From an uncultured Oscillospiraceae bacterium (GTDB taxonomy: Bacteria; Bacillota; Clostridia; Oscillospirales; Acutalibacteraceae): DNA of 6,777 nucleotides. Position 1 is the first letter of the stretch, and each line of letters opens with the position of its first letter. Location: positions 1 to 6,777 of the forward strand of contig USBP01000078.1 of assembly GCA_900552985.1 (NCBI GenBank), in the 5' to 3' direction. A program made the translations under genes and the position numbers. The notes beneath the pieces are model-generated. The model was not told the DNA's origin, searched no databases, and worked only from the letters and a program-made list of their open reading frames with translations. Shown piece by piece: positions 5,653-6,777 of the stretch.

Positions 5653-6777
5653 TTACAGTTGCTCGGCCAGGGAGCGGATATAGCGGCAAAACGATTCGTT
5701 GCGCTGGTCAATATCCTGCTCCCAGATCAGCATATCCGGCAGGGAAACGGCAAAGTAATCGATCACCGCTTTTTTGCCCTCATGGTTGCGGCAATAGCGC
5801 TCAAAGCCCGCCTTGATGCTTTGCACACGCTCCTCCTCGCCGAGCCTGCGCAGCGCGAGCGCCTGATAAAACACGTAGTCCACAGGGTTGTCGTTATAAT
5901 ACATATCGTCTGCAACCGTATCGTCGCCACGGGCGGCCAGCCGGTAATACTCCGTGGCCATGGGGTCGCCCATCTGCCCGGCGAGCACGCCCATGCTGTA
6001 GTAGATGTCGTTGCTGGTATCGAGCGGCAGCTTACCCTCCCCAAGATTTTCAGGGAAGGTGAGCGCATCGCGATATTTCTGCATGGCCTCCTCTTGTTTC
6101 CCCTGAGCGGCCAGCTCTTTGGCACGGGCGCACTTGATTTGCTTGTAAAGGCGGGTGACCTTCCCCTCGCCGCCCTCCCACGGGTGGAATTTGCGCGCCA
6201 GAATCAGCTCCTCCGCACGGGCAGCATCCCCATTGGACAGCACCAGGCGGATATACTCCGCATACAGGTCGTCACGCTCCTGGACGACGGGCAGATGCCG
6301 CTCCAGCAGCTCGAGCAGGAAGGCGTCATCCTTCCCCACGAGCTGATAAAGCTGCGTCAGCTCCAGCAGCACGCGGCCATCTGCCGGGTCAAGCGACCAT
6401 GCCTTCTCCATACAGGCGACGGCCTTCTCCGCATCGTGCGCCTTATTGTAATAGTAAAGGGAGAGGTTGCGGTGCACAGTGGGCACCCCAGGCTCCAGCT
6501 TCTGCGCCGACAGCCAGTGATCGCGCGCGAGCCCATACTGGCGCTTATCATAATACAGATTGCCCAGATAATAGTGCGCCAGTGCGTTCTCCCCGATCTC
6601 ATTCACGCAGTTGAGCACAACGATATCCATCAGCCTGTTGGGGAAATAGACGGCGCCGCCGGCGGCGGCTGCACGGCCGAGCGCGGCACGGAAGGGCTTA
6701 TGGCTGTGATAGCGCGCATAGGCAATATAGAAGGAAACGAGAGGATGGTCGCCATTGGCCTCCTGCCACTCTGCTAA
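5653..6777 (-). CDS. TPR protein of the DUF5107 type, C-terminal 374 residues, cut by right window edge
   Basis: The frame is open to the right edge; the first internal ATG (6630) is not the true start, because coding-like sequence with a helical repeat (WQEANGDHPLVSFYIAYAR) precedes it. Helical TPR-like units follow: NALAHYYLGNLYYDKRQYGL with ARDHWLSAQKLEP, and NLSLYYYNKAHDAEKAVACM with EKAWSLDP. The hallmark RKFHPWEGGEGKVTRLY (about 6150-6192) and the ending DYFAVSLPDMLIWEQDIDQR (about 5701-5760) are, from memory, characteristic of large proteins in which an N-terminal DUF5107 beta-sandwich domain precedes TPRs. That domain would lie outside the window. The role of these proteins is not established, but they occur beside carbohydrate-degradation genes, as here; TPRs usually mediate protein-protein contacts. 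Whether the full protein is secreted cannot be seen. It ends 10 nt before the GH35 start, so it probably belongs to the same operon. Confidence 0.8.
   Translation of the reverse strand, partial: LAEWQEANGDHPLVSFYIAYARYHSHKPFRAALGRAAAAGGAVYFPNRLMDIVVLNCVNEIGENALAHYYLGNLYYDKRQYGLARDHWLSAQKLEPGVPTVHRNLSLYYYNKAHDAEKAVACMEKAWSLDPADGRVLLELTQLYQLVGKDDAFLLELLERHLPVVQERDDLYAEYIRLVLSNGDAARAEELILARKFHPWEGGEGKVTRLYKQIKCARAKELAAQGKQEEAMQKYRDALTFPENLGEGKLPLDTSNDIYYSMGVLAGQMGDPMATEYYRLAARGDDTVADDMYYNDNPVDYVFYQALALRRLGEEERVQSIKAGFERYCRNHEGKKAVIDYFAVSLPDMLIWEQDIDQRNESFCRYIRSLAEQL

Noticed and set aside
6654..6667. Perfect 14-nt GC palindrome
   Set aside because: It falls in codons for an Ala/Gly run of the TPR protein and is explained by GC-rich codon choice.
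5641..6777. Plus-strand frame of 378 codons ending at the right edge
   Set aside because: It is antisense to the TPR protein, whose FHPWEGGEGKV motif and repeats identify the true coding strand.

Overview
The window is a compact block of genes all read from the minus strand, with no convincing plus-strand gene, RNA gene, mobile element, repeat array or terminator. GC-rich DNA, strong AGGAGG-type ribosome binding sites, near-zero intergenic spacing and a Gram-positive-style lipoprotein suggest an anaerobic gut-type Bacillota (Clostridia). This is inferred from gene style; no marker gene is present.

In transcription order (right to left): (1) 6777-5653, the C-terminal 374 residues of a TPR protein of the DUF5107 type, open at the right edge; (2) 5642-3904, a family GH35 beta-galactosidase whose frame breaks directly after the catalytic nucleophile, leaving two overlapping pieces; (3) 3829-2654, a predicted lipoprotein of the alkaline phosphatase / nucleotide pyrophosphatase-phosphodiesterase superfamily; (4) 2657-552, a second, very different GH35-type enzyme of 701 residues; (5) 526-1, the N-terminal 175 residues of a GH101-like glycosidase that starts with GTG and runs off the left edge. 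Gaps are 10, 74, -4 and 25 nt, so 2-5 or 1-5 are probably one operon. The only gap able to hold a promoter lies before the lipoprotein gene.

Together the genes look like a glycan-catabolism locus. Beta-galactosidases would remove terminal galactose. A GH101-like enzyme, if it keeps the family activity, would act on Gal-beta-1,3-GalNAc alpha-linked to Ser/Thr, as in mucin O-glycans. The visible glycosidase N-termini have no signal peptides, so they appear to work on imported material, whereas the phosphodiesterase-like protein is predicted to be anchored outside. No transporter or regulator lies in the window. The points most worth checking are the broken GH35, the exported phosphodiesterase coupled to a cytoplasmic GH35, and the leaderless GH101-like enzyme.
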